The notes beneath the pieces were generated by a model. That model was not told the DNA's origin and searched no databases. It was given only the letters and a program-made list of their open reading frames with translations. This document shows, piece by piece, positions 35,273-45,355 of a DNA stretch of 64,000 nt. The stretch lies in NCBI RefSeq assembly GCF_029892685.1, contig NZ_JARXVD010000012.1, positions 62,001-126,000 of the forward strand, given 5' to 3'. The DNA is from Mycobacterium sp. OTB74 (lineage in GTDB: Bacteria; Actinomycetota; Actinomycetes; Mycobacteriales; Mycobacteriaceae). Position numbers and translations under genes: made by a program. How positions within the stretch are numbered: the stretch's first letter is position 1; every line of letters starts with the position of its first letter.

Positions 35273-38200
35273 GGCATCTCCTGCGCAGCGGTCCACGACG
35301 CGGTCAGTTCGGCCAGATCATCGGCAGAGAGCCCCGACACACTCATCGGCTCGTGGTGGGCGTCGCCCGGCTGTGGTCCGGAGTCGGCCAATCCATCCAG
35401 TACCGAGGCCAGTTCGTGAACCGTCGGGTGTTCGAACACCATGCGCGCAGTCAGTCGCAGTCCTGCATCGCGGGCCCTGGCAGCAACCTGCACGGCCTTG
35501 ATGCTGTCGCCACCGAGGCTGAAATAGTCATCGTTGCGGCCGATCTCGGTGCCCCTGTCAGTGTCGAGCACCTCAGTAAGCAACGCAACCAGCGTCCGCT
35601 CGGTGTCGGTGCGCGCTGGTTCGGCTACCGCAGGACGGGATGCACCATTGCGCAGCGGAGTCTCCTGGATGAATTCCAGCTGTCCGTCGGTCCGCCAACG
35701 GCCACGCTCACCGGTCCGGTACAGCCACGAGTCCTGTTGACCGGAGAGATGATCGGCGACGAATCGATCGGGTTCGCCGGATTCGGCGCCCGGTCGGTCA
35801 GCAGCGTAATAGACCTCGCCTACGATGCCGACTCCCACGGGTTGGAGCCACTCGTCGAGTACGTACACGCCATCGGTGCCCGCCGTGGGCGGGTCCATTC
35901 GCAGATCCCGCAGATGCTGATCGGAGTCCTCGGCGAACGCGGACAGCACCCGGACCAGCCGGTCGGCCAGCCGCCGAGCGGTCGTTTGCTCATACAGATC
36001 CGTGCGGTAGATCAGATGGCCGCGGTAACCGCCCTGGGCACCAAAGAAATTCACGGACAGATCTGCGTGCGCCACATCGAACGTCGGTTCCCGGGCGGTG
36101 AACGCACTGTCGCCGTCCGGTCCCGAATCGATCACATGGTCGGTAGGCAAGCCCTCGCGGACGTGGACCACGACGCCGAACAAGGGATTGCGCGCCAGGG
36201 ACCGTACCGGGCTCACCGCGTCCACGACGTGGTCGAAGGGCAGGTCCTGATGCGCGTACGCAGCCAACGCCGTGTCCCGGCCCCGGCGCAGCACCTCGCG
36301 CAGGGTGGGGTTGCCCGATAGGTCGTTCCGCAACACCAGAATGTTGATGAAAAAGCCCACCAGCGAATCCAGTTCGGGCTCGGTCCGGCCGGCCACCGGC
36401 GTGCCCAGCGGAATATCGAATCCCTCACCCGAGGCCGATAGTGTGACCGCGACCGCGGATTGCAGCAGCATGAAATCGGTGACGCCGAGCTCACGAGTCA
36501 ATGCCGTCAGCCTGGCCCAGGTGTCGGCATCGATGGCGAAGGGTTCCGAGGCGCCTTCACCAGACAGTACGGGCGGTCGCGGAAAGTCCGGCCGCAGACC
36601 AGGATCTGCGGGTGGTTCGGCGAGCTGACCTCGCCAATAGTCACGTTGGGCTGCAATGGTTCCCGACTCGGCTGCCAGCAGCCCAGCCTGCCAGGCTGCG
36701 TAATCGGTGTACTGCACCGGCAGCGGGGTGAAGTCGGGCTCCTGCCCAGAGCGGCGGGCGCGGTATGCGGCAACCAGATCAGCGAACAGCACCCCGCCCG
36801 ACCAATGGTCCGCGGCGATGTGGTGCACCACGACGGACAGCACGTGCTGGCCGGGGATGGACAGGACCGCGGCCCGAATAGGCCACTGGGCCTCCAGGTC
36901 GAACACGTATCGGCGTTCGTTGTCGAGCTCGGACTGCAGCCACTGCTCATCCGCACCCCGGGCGCGGCGTACCGGCAGCGGCGCAGCATCATCGACGAAC
37001 TGGTATGGCACACCGTCTATTTCGCGGTAGCTGGTGCGCAGCACGTGGTGCCGCCCGACCACGTCAGCCAGCGCGGCGACGAAAGCATCGACGTCACACG
37101 GACCAGTGATCCGTGCGGCGAAGGGAATGTTGTTGACAGGGCCGGGACCATCGATCCGGTACTGAAACCATTGGCGCAGCTGCGATGCCGACATCTGACG
37201 CGGACCGTCAGTGTCGATTGGGACCAGCGGTGGGCGGTCGGGGTCGCGCGGTGAACCGCTGTCGATCCGTGCCGCGATCTGCGCGACGGTGCCCAGCTCG
37301 AAAATCTCCCGCACCCCGAGCTCCGCGTGGCAGCATGCCCGGATACCGGCAACGAGCTTGGTGGCCAACAACGAATGACCACCGAGTTCGAAGAAAGAAT
37401 CGTCGGCGCCCACTCGATCCACGCCCAGCAGGTCGCTGAACATCTGCGCGACCCGCCGCTCGGTCTCGGTATCCGGCTCCTGGAATGCGTTGCGTGACTG
37501 GATTTCCGGATCAGGCAGCGCGGCGCGATCGATCTTGCCGTGCGCGGTGATCGGGATTTCATCGAGCACGACGTAACCGTCCGGCACCATGTACTCCGGT
37601 AGAGCGGCAGTAATGCGGACCCGGATCCGTTCCACATCAACCGATTCCAGATCACCGTGCTCGATTGGGGTCAGGTACCCGACCAGTCTCTTGCCCAATC
37701 CGGGCAGGTCGCGGACTGCCACGACCGCCTGACCCACACTCGGGTCAACCGTGATGGCAGCGGCAATCTCACCCAATTCGACCCGGAAACCGCGAATCTT
37801 GACCTGTTCGTCGGCACGGCCGACGAACTCGATGTCACCGTCGGCGTTCAACCGGGCCAGATCACCCGAGCGATAGAGCCGGCCACCCGGGCTGTTCGGG
37901 TCGGCGACGAACCGCTCGGCGGTCAGTCCCGGCCGCCGATGGTAGCCGTATGCGACATGTGTTCCGCCGATGTAGATCTCACCGATGACCCCGACCGGTA
38001 CCGGTCGCAGCGCATCATCGAGCACGTGGATCTGGGTGTTGATCTTGGGCGTGCCGATCGGCACGATCCGGGTGCCCTGCGCGCCTTCGACGCGGTACCG
38101 GCTGGCATTGATCACCGTTTCGGTGGGGCCGTAGAAGTTGTGCAGCAATGCGTCGAAGGTGGCGTGGAACTTGTCGGCGATCTCGCCGGGCAGAGCCTCC

Positions 38201-40395
38201 CCACCGATCGGTACCCGTTTTAGGCTGCGCCACTCGTTCACGCCTGGCAGCGACAGGAACAACCCGAGCAGTGAGGGCACGAAGTGCATCGAGGTGATGC
38301 CCTCGGTGCGCAAGAGTTCGGTCAGATAACCGATGTCGCGAAGTCCGTCAGGACGCGGAATCACCAGGCGCGCACCACAGGCCAGCATCCCGAACACCTC
38401 GGCGATCGAGATGTCAAAACTCGGCGAGGCGACCTGCAGCAGCCGTTCGTCGGCGTCGATCTGGTACTCGTCGGCGAACCACACGAAGTACTCGGCAACC
38501 GGTCTGTGCGGCACGGGTACTCCCTTGGGCAGACCGGTGGAGCCTGAGGTGTAGATCAGGTAGGCGGTATTGGCTGGGGTCAGTGTGCGCAACCGGTCCG
38601 CGTCGGTCGGGTTGTCACTGGGTTGCCCACCCAGTCCGGTAACCGGTTCGCGGATAACCAGTTTCGGATCGGAGTCGCCCAGGATGAACTCCAGCCGATC
38701 AACCGGGTAAGTGGGGTCGACTGGAACGTAGACGGCTCCCGCTTTGATCACGGCCAACGCTGTGATCACCAACTCGGGCGACTTGTCCAACAGCACAGCG
38801 ACCCGGTCCTCGGTGCCGATGCCTTGCCCGATCAGCCAGTGCGCCAACTGGTTCGCCGCGGCATTGAGTTCCCCGTAGGTATAGCGGCGCTCCTCATACG
38901 CCACCGCGACTGCCTCCGGTGTACGGGCGGCCTGGGCTTCAACCAACGCTGTCAGCGTGGTGTCCGGCACGCTGAAGTGCTCGCCAGCGGCAACTTGCCG
39001 CAGCCACGCATTATCTTGCTCGTCCATCAGATCGAGTTCAGCCAGGGATTTGTCGGGCGCGGTCAGCACGCCCTGCAGCAGTACGCCGTAGTGCCGCAAC
39101 AACTGCCGGACCGCCTGGGCGTCGAGAATCTCGATGAGGTACTCGGCCTCGACCAACGCGCCGGCGTCGTCGAACTCGATCATGAACCCCAGGGGCAGCT
39201 GGGTCAGATGTCCGCGGAACTCGGCGCGTTGGCAGCTGATCCCGGGCGGGCAAAACCCGGCGGCATCAGCGCTACGGGCGCCGAAGCTGACTCGGGTCAT
39301 CCGCTCTGCACCGTACCGACGATCCGGATTCAGTTCGCGCACCACGCGATCCAGATTGATCTGCTGATGGGCGAATGCCCCGTGCGTTGCGTGCGTTGCC
39401 TGGTCAAGGAATTCACGAAAGCTCGCCCGGGCCCGCGGCCGTAGCCGTATCGCCACGGTGTTTCCGTAATAGCCCAGGGCTCCTTCGGTGCCACCCGCCC
39501 GGTTCAGCACCGGTGTGGCAACCAGGAAATCAGAGGCGTGGGTGTAGCGGTGCAGCAATGCCCCGAAAGCCGCCAACAGCACCGTGTAGGCCGTTGACCC
39601 GGTACTGCGCGCCAACTCAGTCACCTGGGTCATGACATCCGTTGTCAGTCGCAGGGATTCGCGTTGTGTCCGCCAGGCGATCGGTGACGCCGAACCGTTG
39701 GGCCCCGGAAGCTCCAGCGGTTCAGGCGGATCGGCGAGCGCGCCGCGCCAGTAGTCCAGTTCCGCGTCGTACGACGATGTCGGCTCTTCAGGCGGGATGA
39801 TCTCTGGCAGTGTCTCGCCGCGGTATGCCCGGGTCAGATCGTCGAAGAACACCTGCCAGGACGCGTCGTCCCAGGCGATGTGGTGGGCGACCAGCAGCAT
39901 GATGTGCTCGTCCGGTGCAACGCGAATCAGATTGAGCCTCAAGGGCGAATCTGCGGTTAGGTCGAATGGTGCGGAGAACTCGCGTTGCGCCAGTACCTCG
40001 AGGCGAAGCGTGCGCGCGTGGTCGGTCAGGTCGGTCAGGTCGTGGGTCACCCAGCCCGGCATGAGGTCGGCATGCACGGTCGGGCCGGGCTCGCCGGCCG
40101 CGTCCGCGTGGTAGGTGGTCCGCAGGACGCGGTGCCGGTTGGCGACCGCGGTCACCGCATCGCGCAGTCGCTGCAGGTCCAGTTCACCGGTGAGCGCGAA
40201 GGACACGCAGACGTTGAGCAGGGCCCCCGACGGATCGGCGCTCTGCACGAACCACATTCGGCGCTGGCCGTCGGACAGAGCGGGAACCGCCGCCGGTGCC
40301 GGGGATTGCCGGTTCTGCAGGCCACGCTCGGCAAGTTTGTGACGCAACAGTTCGAGCCGCGCATCTTCGCTCGCCCGGATATCGGTATCAGTCAT
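35269..40395 (-). CDS. mbtE: Mycobactin nonribosomal peptide synthetase MbtE
   Basis: A 1708-residue NRPS. Order: C domain (about 30-450, HHIAWDD), A domain (about 475-960, LIYTSGSTGLPKGVPVP and GRADEQVKIRGFRVELGE), carrier (FFELGGHSLLATKL, about 1005), second C domain (about 1060-1490, HHIAADH), a short remnant of an A domain (about 1500-1580, YVLDEWLQPVGVGIVGEVYY) and a second carrier (YFSLGGDSIKAVQV, about 1625). It adds the linear hydroxylysine. ATG 40395 lies 1 bp after the mbtD stop codon; the longer upstream frame runs into mbtD. Both C-domain motifs deviate from HHxxxDG. Confidence 0.95.
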   Translation of the reverse strand: MTDTDIRASEDARLELLRHKLAERGLQNRQSPAPAAVPALSDGQRRMWFVQSADPSGALLNVCVSFALTGELDLQRLRDAVTAVANRHRVLRTTYHADAAGEPGPTVHADLMPGWVTHDLTDLTDHARTLRLEVLAQREFSAPFDLTADSPLRLNLIRVAPDEHIMLLVAHHIAWDDASWQVFFDDLTRAYRGETLPEIIPPEEPTSSYDAELDYWRGALADPPEPLELPGPNGSASPIAWRTQRESLRLTTDVMTQVTELARSTGSTAYTVLLAAFGALLHRYTHASDFLVATPVLNRAGGTEGALGYYGNTVAIRLRPRARASFREFLDQATHATHGAFAHQQINLDRVVRELNPDRRYGAERMTRVSFGARSADAAGFCPPGISCQRAEFRGHLTQLPLGFMIEFDDAGALVEAEYLIEILDAQAVRQLLRHYGVLLQGVLTAPDKSLAELDLMDEQDNAWLRQVAAGEHFSVPDTTLTALVEAQAARTPEAVAVAYEERRYTYGELNAAANQLAHWLIGQGIGTEDRVAVLLDKSPELVITALAVIKAGAVYVPVDPTYPVDRLEFILGDSDPKLVIREPVTGLGGQPSDNPTDADRLRTLTPANTAYLIYTSGSTGLPKGVPVPHRPVAEYFVWFADEYQIDADERLLQVASPSFDISIAEVFGMLACGARLVIPRPDGLRDIGYLTELLRTEGITSMHFVPSLLGLFLSLPGVNEWRSLKRVPIGGEALPGEIADKFHATFDALLHNFYGPTETVINASRYRVEGAQGTRIVPIGTPKINTQIHVLDDALRPVPVGVIGEIYIGGTHVAYGYHRRPGLTAERFVADPNSPGGRLYRSGDLARLNADGDIEFVGRADEQVKIRGFRVELGEIAAAITVDPSVGQAVVAVRDLPGLGKRLVGYLTPIEHGDLESVDVERIRVRITAALPEYMVPDGYVVLDEIPITAHGKIDRAALPDPEIQSRNAFQEPDTETERRVAQMFSDLLGVDRVGADDSFFELGGHSLLATKLVAGIRACCHAELGVREIFELGTVAQIAARIDSGSPRDPDRPPLVPIDTDGPRQMSASQLRQWFQYRIDGPGPVNNIPFAARITGPCDVDAFVAALADVVGRHHVLRTSYREIDGVPYQFVDDAAPLPVRRARGADEQWLQSELDNERRYVFDLEAQWPIRAAVLSIPGQHVLSVVVHHIAADHWSGGVLFADLVAAYRARRSGQEPDFTPLPVQYTDYAAWQAGLLAAESGTIAAQRDYWRGQLAEPPADPGLRPDFPRPPVLSGEGASEPFAIDADTWARLTALTRELGVTDFMLLQSAVAVTLSASGEGFDIPLGTPVAGRTEPELDSLVGFFINILVLRNDLSGNPTLREVLRRGRDTALAAYAHQDLPFDHVVDAVSPVRSLARNPLFGVVVHVREGLPTDHVIDSGPDGDSAFTAREPTFDVAHADLSVNFFGAQGGYRGHLIYRTDLYEQTTARRLADRLVRVLSAFAEDSDQHLRDLRMDPPTAGTDGVYVLDEWLQPVGVGIVGEVYYAADRPGAESGEPDRFVADHLSGQQDSWLYRTGERGRWRTDGQLEFIQETPLRNGASRPAVAEPARTDTERTLVALLTEVLDTDRGTEIGRNDDYFSLGGDSIKAVQVAARARDAGLRLTARMVFEHPTVHELASVLDGLADSGPQPGDAHHEPMSVSGLSADDLAELTASWTAAQEMP

Positions 40396-40396
40396 G

Positions 40397-43318
40397 CTAG
40401 GTATCCACCTTTTCTGATCGATCGGTTGCATCGGCTTCGAGCAGTGCGACCAGTTCCGTGCCAGTGATGCCGCCCAAGAGGTCAGCCAGTGGCAAGGACC
40501 GCCCGCAGGCCCGTCGTAGTCGTTTGCGGAGGTCGAGAGCCAGCAGGGAGTCCAGTCCAAGGTCGAACAGCGCTGCCGTCAAGTCGATTCCGGCCGGATC
40601 GGGATGCCTGAGTACCGCGGCAAGCTCGGAACGGGTAAGACTTTCCGCGTCAAGTGGACCGTTCTGCGGGTCCGGAGCCGCTTGTGGCTCGTCACCGCGT
40701 GACTCGTCGCCGAGGAACGTCCGCAGTCGCGCAGCGTCCGCACTGAACACCAGCGGGTCCTGTAGATGGTCCCGTAGCGCCGCCTCGATTGCCGCGTCGG
40801 CATCCATCGCCTGCAGGCCGGCTCGTTCGATTCTGGCCACTTCGGTGGAGTCGGCGATACCAGCGCCGGACCACAGGCCCCAGCGCACCGCAATGGCGGC
40901 TTGTCCATTGGCGCGCAACTGTCCGGCCATCACGTCCTGCATCCGGTTCACCGCTGAGTAGGCGGCGTGGCCACGACCACCCCACAAGCCGGAGACCGAC
41001 GAGCACAAGAGGATTCGGCCTTCTGGTCGAATCGGCCACAGCGCGGTGATCCGGGCCAGGCCATTGAGTTTGGCGGCCGCGGTGTTGGCGAATTCTTCAG
41101 GGCTGACGGTGGTATCGAAGGTGACGGCCCCGGCAGCGTGGATGACCAGCGTCGCGCCGTCGCCGCCGTGCGCTGCGGCCGCCGCGGCGAGTTGGTGCGG
41201 CGTGGTTATATCGCAAGGCACGGAAAGCACTTCGGTGCCGCTGAATTCGGCGAGCGTGGCGTCGTCAACCGGATTGCGGCTCAGCAGCACGATGCGGCGC
41301 GCCCCGGATGCGACCAGGTAACGGAGGAAGTGCATTCCCACAGCACCGTTGCCTCCGGTGATGACGACATCGTCGAACGACGACCTATCCCAAGGCGCCG
41401 GTTCCGGCTCCTCCCCCAGCGCACGAAGGTGCCGGACCGAATCCCGAAGCGCCACTTCGGTACCTGGGCACAACATGGTGTCGATGGCCGCCATTGCGGC
41501 ACTCTCGTCCAGTTCCCAGGAGGACAGATCGAGATGTCTGAACGCGAGTTCTGGATGGTCGAAGCCGATGCTGCGATGCGCGGCGCCCAAGGCGGCCTGA
41601 GCGGGCAAGGCGACTGGTTCATCGGCGCTGGCCTGCTCGCCACCGACGGTCACCAACCACACATCACGGCACTGCGGGCCAATGGCATCGGTATAACCGA
41701 GTAACCCACTGCCGATCAGTTCGGCGATGTCGGCCACGGCCGATTCCACGTCAGGATGGTCCAGCATCGGCGCGACGACAACCAGCAGGTCTGCGTCGGC
41801 TTCATCGGCCGGCAAGGTGCTCGGGTTGGCGCGGACCGCGGCACGCAGTTGATCGGCCAGCCCGCTGCCGGGGCCGGGCAGCTCGATCACCCAGACTTGT
41901 CGAATGATTAGCGGGACAGCGGTTTCCGGCTGTGCCACCCACTGCTCAACGGCCGTGGTCAAGCCGACGATCTTCGGCAACGGCTGCGGATATGCCCACA
42001 GGTGGGTGGCGTTCATCGGAGCATTCGGGAAGCCACGCAACAACGACCGGCCGGGCTCCAGGTATCGGGCCCAATCGTATTCGGGGTCGGCCAGCGCAAT
42101 CGAAGCGACGTTGCTGGACAGCACATCCACCAGGGATTCGTCGCGACGTCCGGAGCCGCTCAGCACCGCCTCACCCTCGGCCGCACCATCTGCGAGCGCG
42201 AACAACAATGCCGGGTGCGCCGACATCTCGACAAAGGCGTTGGCCCCCATGTCCCGTACCGCCGTCGCGGCCCGGTCGAATCGCACAATGTGCCGCAAGT
42301 TCCGGTACCAGTACTCACCGAAGTCGGTGTCAGGGCTGACCACATCCGCGGTCACCGAACCGACGAAAGGCACCGTCGCGGGCTCGAACCGACCCTCGGG
42401 CAGGCCCGCCAGCAGCCGGTCTCGCAGGGGTTCCAGTGCGCTGGTGTGCGCCGGGAAGTTCATCGCGATGACTCGGGCGAAGCGGCCGCCCGCAGCCACG
42501 TCGGCAACCAGGTCGGTGACTGCACTCCGGTCACCGGAGACCACGACAGATGCGGCGGCGTTCACCACCGACAATTCCAGCCAACCCCGTGCTGTCGAAA
42601 TCCGTTGCTGCGCTTCGTCCGGTGTCATTCCGAGGGTGGCCGCGGCATAGTCGCCGGCCAGGCTGTCCAGTGCGCCCGCCCGGGCAATAACGACAGCGAC
42701 CGCGTCGCTCAGGGTCATAGCGCCGGCCAGGTACGCGGCGGCGATCTCACCGAGGCTGTGACCCAGCGTCAAACTCGGCATGACTCCGAGCGACTGCCAC
42801 ACCGCGGCCAGTGCCACCGCATGAGTGAACTGTGCGCTCTGGCTGTGCATTTGGGACCAGATGCGGTCGCCGCCATCGTTGAGGAAGATCAGTGGTGATT
42901 CGATACCGGCGGCCATGAACGCCAATGCGCACTGATCAGCGTGGTCGCGGTACACCGGTAGCAGTCGGTAGGCGTCGTCGCCCATTGTGGGCCATTGATT
43001 TCCGTTCCCGGGAACCACGAAGGCCGTACGCAAGGGCTGTGTGTGCGACGACCGCGCGACCAGCGGGTGGTCGGCGCCGCCGGCCAAGGCCCGCAAGCCC
43101 GCACGCAGTTCAGTACAGTCTGCGGCCCGGACCATCGCGCGGTACCGGCGCCGACGGCGCAATCGCAGTAGCGTGCCCCCCACCGCCGCAACGTCCGAAA
43201 CTGATTGCTGGTCAAGATAATCAGCAACCGAGATCGCCTCAGTGGACAGTAAGTCTTCGGTGTGGGCACTCAACAGCACCGGAACCCGATTATCAGGGAA
43301 TCGAAGTGCAACCATCAT
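40397..43318 (-). CDS. mbtD: Mycobactin polyketide synthase MbtD (AT-KR-ACP)
   Basis: A 973-residue polyketide synthase half-module. The acyltransferase (about 90-390) has GHSLGE with the active Ser and NFPAHTSALEPL; the ketoreductase (about 620-830) has NADPH motif GGNGAVG, Ser in LLCSSVSG and YSAVN; the acyl carrier has LFDLGLDSLLALDL (about 920). The ketosynthase is supplied by the preceding MbtC. Together they add the beta-hydroxy acid unit of mycobactin. ATG 43318 overlaps the mbtC stop (ATGA). Confidence 0.95.
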   Translation of the reverse strand: MMVALRFPDNRVPVLLSAHTEDLLSTEAISVADYLDQQSVSDVAAVGGTLLRLRRRRRYRAMVRAADCTELRAGLRALAGGADHPLVARSSHTQPLRTAFVVPGNGNQWPTMGDDAYRLLPVYRDHADQCALAFMAAGIESPLIFLNDGGDRIWSQMHSQSAQFTHAVALAAVWQSLGVMPSLTLGHSLGEIAAAYLAGAMTLSDAVAVVIARAGALDSLAGDYAAATLGMTPDEAQQRISTARGWLELSVVNAAASVVVSGDRSAVTDLVADVAAGGRFARVIAMNFPAHTSALEPLRDRLLAGLPEGRFEPATVPFVGSVTADVVSPDTDFGEYWYRNLRHIVRFDRAATAVRDMGANAFVEMSAHPALLFALADGAAEGEAVLSGSGRRDESLVDVLSSNVASIALADPEYDWARYLEPGRSLLRGFPNAPMNATHLWAYPQPLPKIVGLTTAVEQWVAQPETAVPLIIRQVWVIELPGPGSGLADQLRAAVRANPSTLPADEADADLLVVVAPMLDHPDVESAVADIAELIGSGLLGYTDAIGPQCRDVWLVTVGGEQASADEPVALPAQAALGAAHRSIGFDHPELAFRHLDLSSWELDESAAMAAIDTMLCPGTEVALRDSVRHLRALGEEPEPAPWDRSSFDDVVITGGNGAVGMHFLRYLVASGARRIVLLSRNPVDDATLAEFSGTEVLSVPCDITTPHQLAAAAAAHGGDGATLVIHAAGAVTFDTTVSPEEFANTAAAKLNGLARITALWPIRPEGRILLCSSVSGLWGGRGHAAYSAVNRMQDVMAGQLRANGQAAIAVRWGLWSGAGIADSTEVARIERAGLQAMDADAAIEAALRDHLQDPLVFSADAARLRTFLGDESRGDEPQAAPDPQNGPLDAESLTRSELAAVLRHPDPAGIDLTAALFDLGLDSLLALDLRKRLRRACGRSLPLADLLGGITGTELVALLEADATDRSEKVDT

Positions 43319-44631
43319 GCCACCACCCCGTCGGGGATGGCCACAATGACGTGCGCGTTGGTGCCGCTCATGCCGAATGCCGACACCGCGGCCAGTCGTT
43401 CACCGGCTACCGCAGGCCACGGCGTCACATCGGTGGCCAGCCGCAGTCCCTGGGCATTCCAGTCGATTTCATCGCTTGCCTGCTCGGTGTGCAGGCTGGC
43501 GGGAATGGCACCGTGTTCTGCCGACAGCAGCACTTTGGCCAGGCCGAGGGCTCCGGCCGCGGCCTGGCTGTGCCCGATATTCGACTTCACCGAGCCCAGC
43601 ACGGCGCCATTGCCCGGCAATGTGGCGCCGTAGGTCTGTGCCAGAGAATTCAGTTCGGTGCGGTCACCGAGTGTGGTTCCGGTGCCGTGTCCTTCGATCA
43701 TGCCGATCTCATCGCACTGGGCGCCGGCGATGCTCAGTGCCTTGTTGAACAGCCGGGCCTGTGCGGCGCCACTGGGTGCGGTCAGCCCGGTGGTGCGGCC
43801 ATCCTGATTCAGGCAACTGGCGCGGACCTCGGCCAGGATCGTCCGCCCGGCCCGCACGGCCGACGACTTGCGTTCCAGGGCGAATGTGCCTGCGCCTTCG
43901 GCCCATACCGTGCCACTAGCCTGGGCGCTGTAGGGCCGGCAGTGGCCGTCATCGGACAACGCGTGCTGTTTGGAGAACTCGACGAAGTACCCCGGAGAAC
44001 CCATTACGCAGACGCCGCCGGCCAGCGCCATCGAGCAGTCACCGGTGCGCAGCGCTTGTACCGCGGCATGCAGTGCGGCCAGCGCCGATGAGCAGGAGGA
44101 GTCGATTGTCAGCGCCGGACCGTCGAGGCCCAGCAGGTAGGAGATTCGCCCGGAGATCACCCCCAGTGAGGTGCCGGTGATCAGATGTCCACTCAGATCG
44201 CAGTACTCGGCCAGATCCGGGCCGTAGCCGGTGCCAGAGGCGCCGATGTAACAACCCACGTCGTGACCCGACAGGTCATCAGGGTTGATCCCGGCGTTCT
44301 CCAACGCCCGCCAGGTCACCCGCAGCGCAACGCGCTGCTGCGGGTCCATGGCAACGGCTTCCCGGGGCGAGATTCCGAAGAACTCCGGGTCGAACAGCGC
44401 TGCACCGGAAAGGAATCCGCCGCGATCGTGAATTCGTTTGAAGCCCTCCCGGCGAGAACCGGCCAGCAGCTCACGCACCGGCCAGCCACGGTCGGTCGGA
44501 AACGGTGTGAGCGCCTCGCGTCGGGACACCAGCAGGTCCCAGTAGCCCTGCGCGGTATCCACGCCGCCCGGAGCCTCCACCGCCATCCCGACGATCACCA
44601 CCGGGTCCTCCCGGTGGCCGTCAGCAGTCAT
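43315..44631 (-). CDS. mbtC: Mycobactin polyketide synthase MbtC (ketosynthase)
   Basis: A 438-residue stand-alone beta-ketoacyl synthase. The catalytic Cys is in ALTIDSSCSSALAALH, with the two His in EGHGTGTTLGD and KSNIGHSQAAAGAL, so the Claisen-condensing triad is complete. It starts with the typical DPVVIVGMAVEAPGGVDT. ATG 44631 overlaps mbtT by 11 bp. It works in trans with the AT-KR-ACP of MbtD. Confidence 0.95.
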   Translation of the reverse strand: MTADGHREDPVVIVGMAVEAPGGVDTAQGYWDLLVSRREALTPFPTDRGWPVRELLAGSRREGFKRIHDRGGFLSGAALFDPEFFGISPREAVAMDPQQRVALRVTWRALENAGINPDDLSGHDVGCYIGASGTGYGPDLAEYCDLSGHLITGTSLGVISGRISYLLGLDGPALTIDSSCSSALAALHAAVQALRTGDCSMALAGGVCVMGSPGYFVEFSKQHALSDDGHCRPYSAQASGTVWAEGAGTFALERKSSAVRAGRTILAEVRASCLNQDGRTTGLTAPSGAAQARLFNKALSIAGAQCDEIGMIEGHGTGTTLGDRTELNSLAQTYGATLPGNGAVLGSVKSNIGHSQAAAGALGLAKVLLSAEHGAIPASLHTEQASDEIDWNAQGLRLATDVTPWPAVAGERLAAVSAFGMSGTNAHVIVAIPDGVVA

Positions 44632-45355
44632 CGACCAGGCCTGCAATGGTGTCCAGGTGGTCGTTCAGATAAAAGTGCCCGCCGTCGAACTCGGTCACCT
44701 TGAATGCGCCGGCAGTGTGGGTTTCCCACCGCCGCAGCATGTCCCGGGTGATCCGATGGTCACTCCGGCCGCCGAGCGCGTGTACCGGCGCGGTGATCCG
44801 GCCACCGCCGGTGTAGCGGTTGAGAGCCTGGTAGTCGGCGCCGATCGCGAGCAACAACAGCTCGACGAAATCGATGTCGGACAGTAGCCGTGGGTCGGTG
44901 CCACCTAGGTCGACCATGTCGGCGAGCATGTCGCGCGGTTTGGTGGGCAACGGCGGCGATTGCACCACGTCGCACGGCGCCTGGCCGGCTGACGCCCAGA
45001 GGCTGTGCACCGGAACCCCATTGCTCTCCGCGACAGTCGCGAACTCAAAGGCCACCAACGCACCCATGCAGTGCCCGAACAGCTTTAGCGGTCCGGCCTC
45101 CTGCCATTCCCCGGCCGCGAACAGATCGACGGCCAACTGCTCCACACTCTCGTGTGCCGGATGCGCCAGCCGGTCGGCCCGCCGTGGATATTGGACGACG
45201 TAGGTATCGATTCCCGTGTCGGCCAAAGCTGTTGCCAGCCCCCGGTAGGCCACTGCGGCACCTCCGGCATGTGGGAAGATCACGGCTGCACCGGGCCCGC
45301 CGGAGCCAGGGTAACGCTTGACCCACGGCGCGAATCGCACTTGCGGCACGGTCAT
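44621..45355 (-). CDS. mbtT: Mycobactin thioesterase (type II-like, Cys nucleophile)
   Basis: A 244-residue alpha/beta-hydrolase thioesterase. The oxyanion region is FPHAGGAAVAYRG; the nucleophile elbow is GHCMGA with Cys96 where family members usually have Ser; the acid is in GGRSDHRI and the His in GGHFYLNDH. In M. tuberculosis the equivalent thioesterase is fused to the C-terminus of MbtB; here it is separate, translated from an ATG overlapping the mbtB stop (45352-45355). Likely role: editing or releasing acyl chains from mycobactin carriers. Confidence 0.9.
   Translation of the reverse strand: MTVPQVRFAPWVKRYPGSGGPGAAVIFPHAGGAAVAYRGLATALADTGIDTYVVQYPRRADRLAHPAHESVEQLAVDLFAAGEWQEAGPLKLFGHCMGALVAFEFATVAESNGVPVHSLWASAGQAPCDVVQSPPLPTKPRDMLADMVDLGGTDPRLLSDIDFVELLLLAIGADYQALNRYTGGGRITAPVHALGGRSDHRITRDMLRRWETHTAGAFKVTEFDGGHFYLNDHLDTIAGLVDDC

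Noticed and set aside
34981..36321. Open frame of 446 codons opposite mbtE/mbtF
   Set aside because: Antisense to well-defined NRPS domains; no ribosome binding site and no recognisable protein.
42925..44091. Open frame of 388 codons opposite mbtC/mbtD
   Set aside because: Antisense of ketosynthase and acyltransferase motifs; composition typical of a shadow frame.
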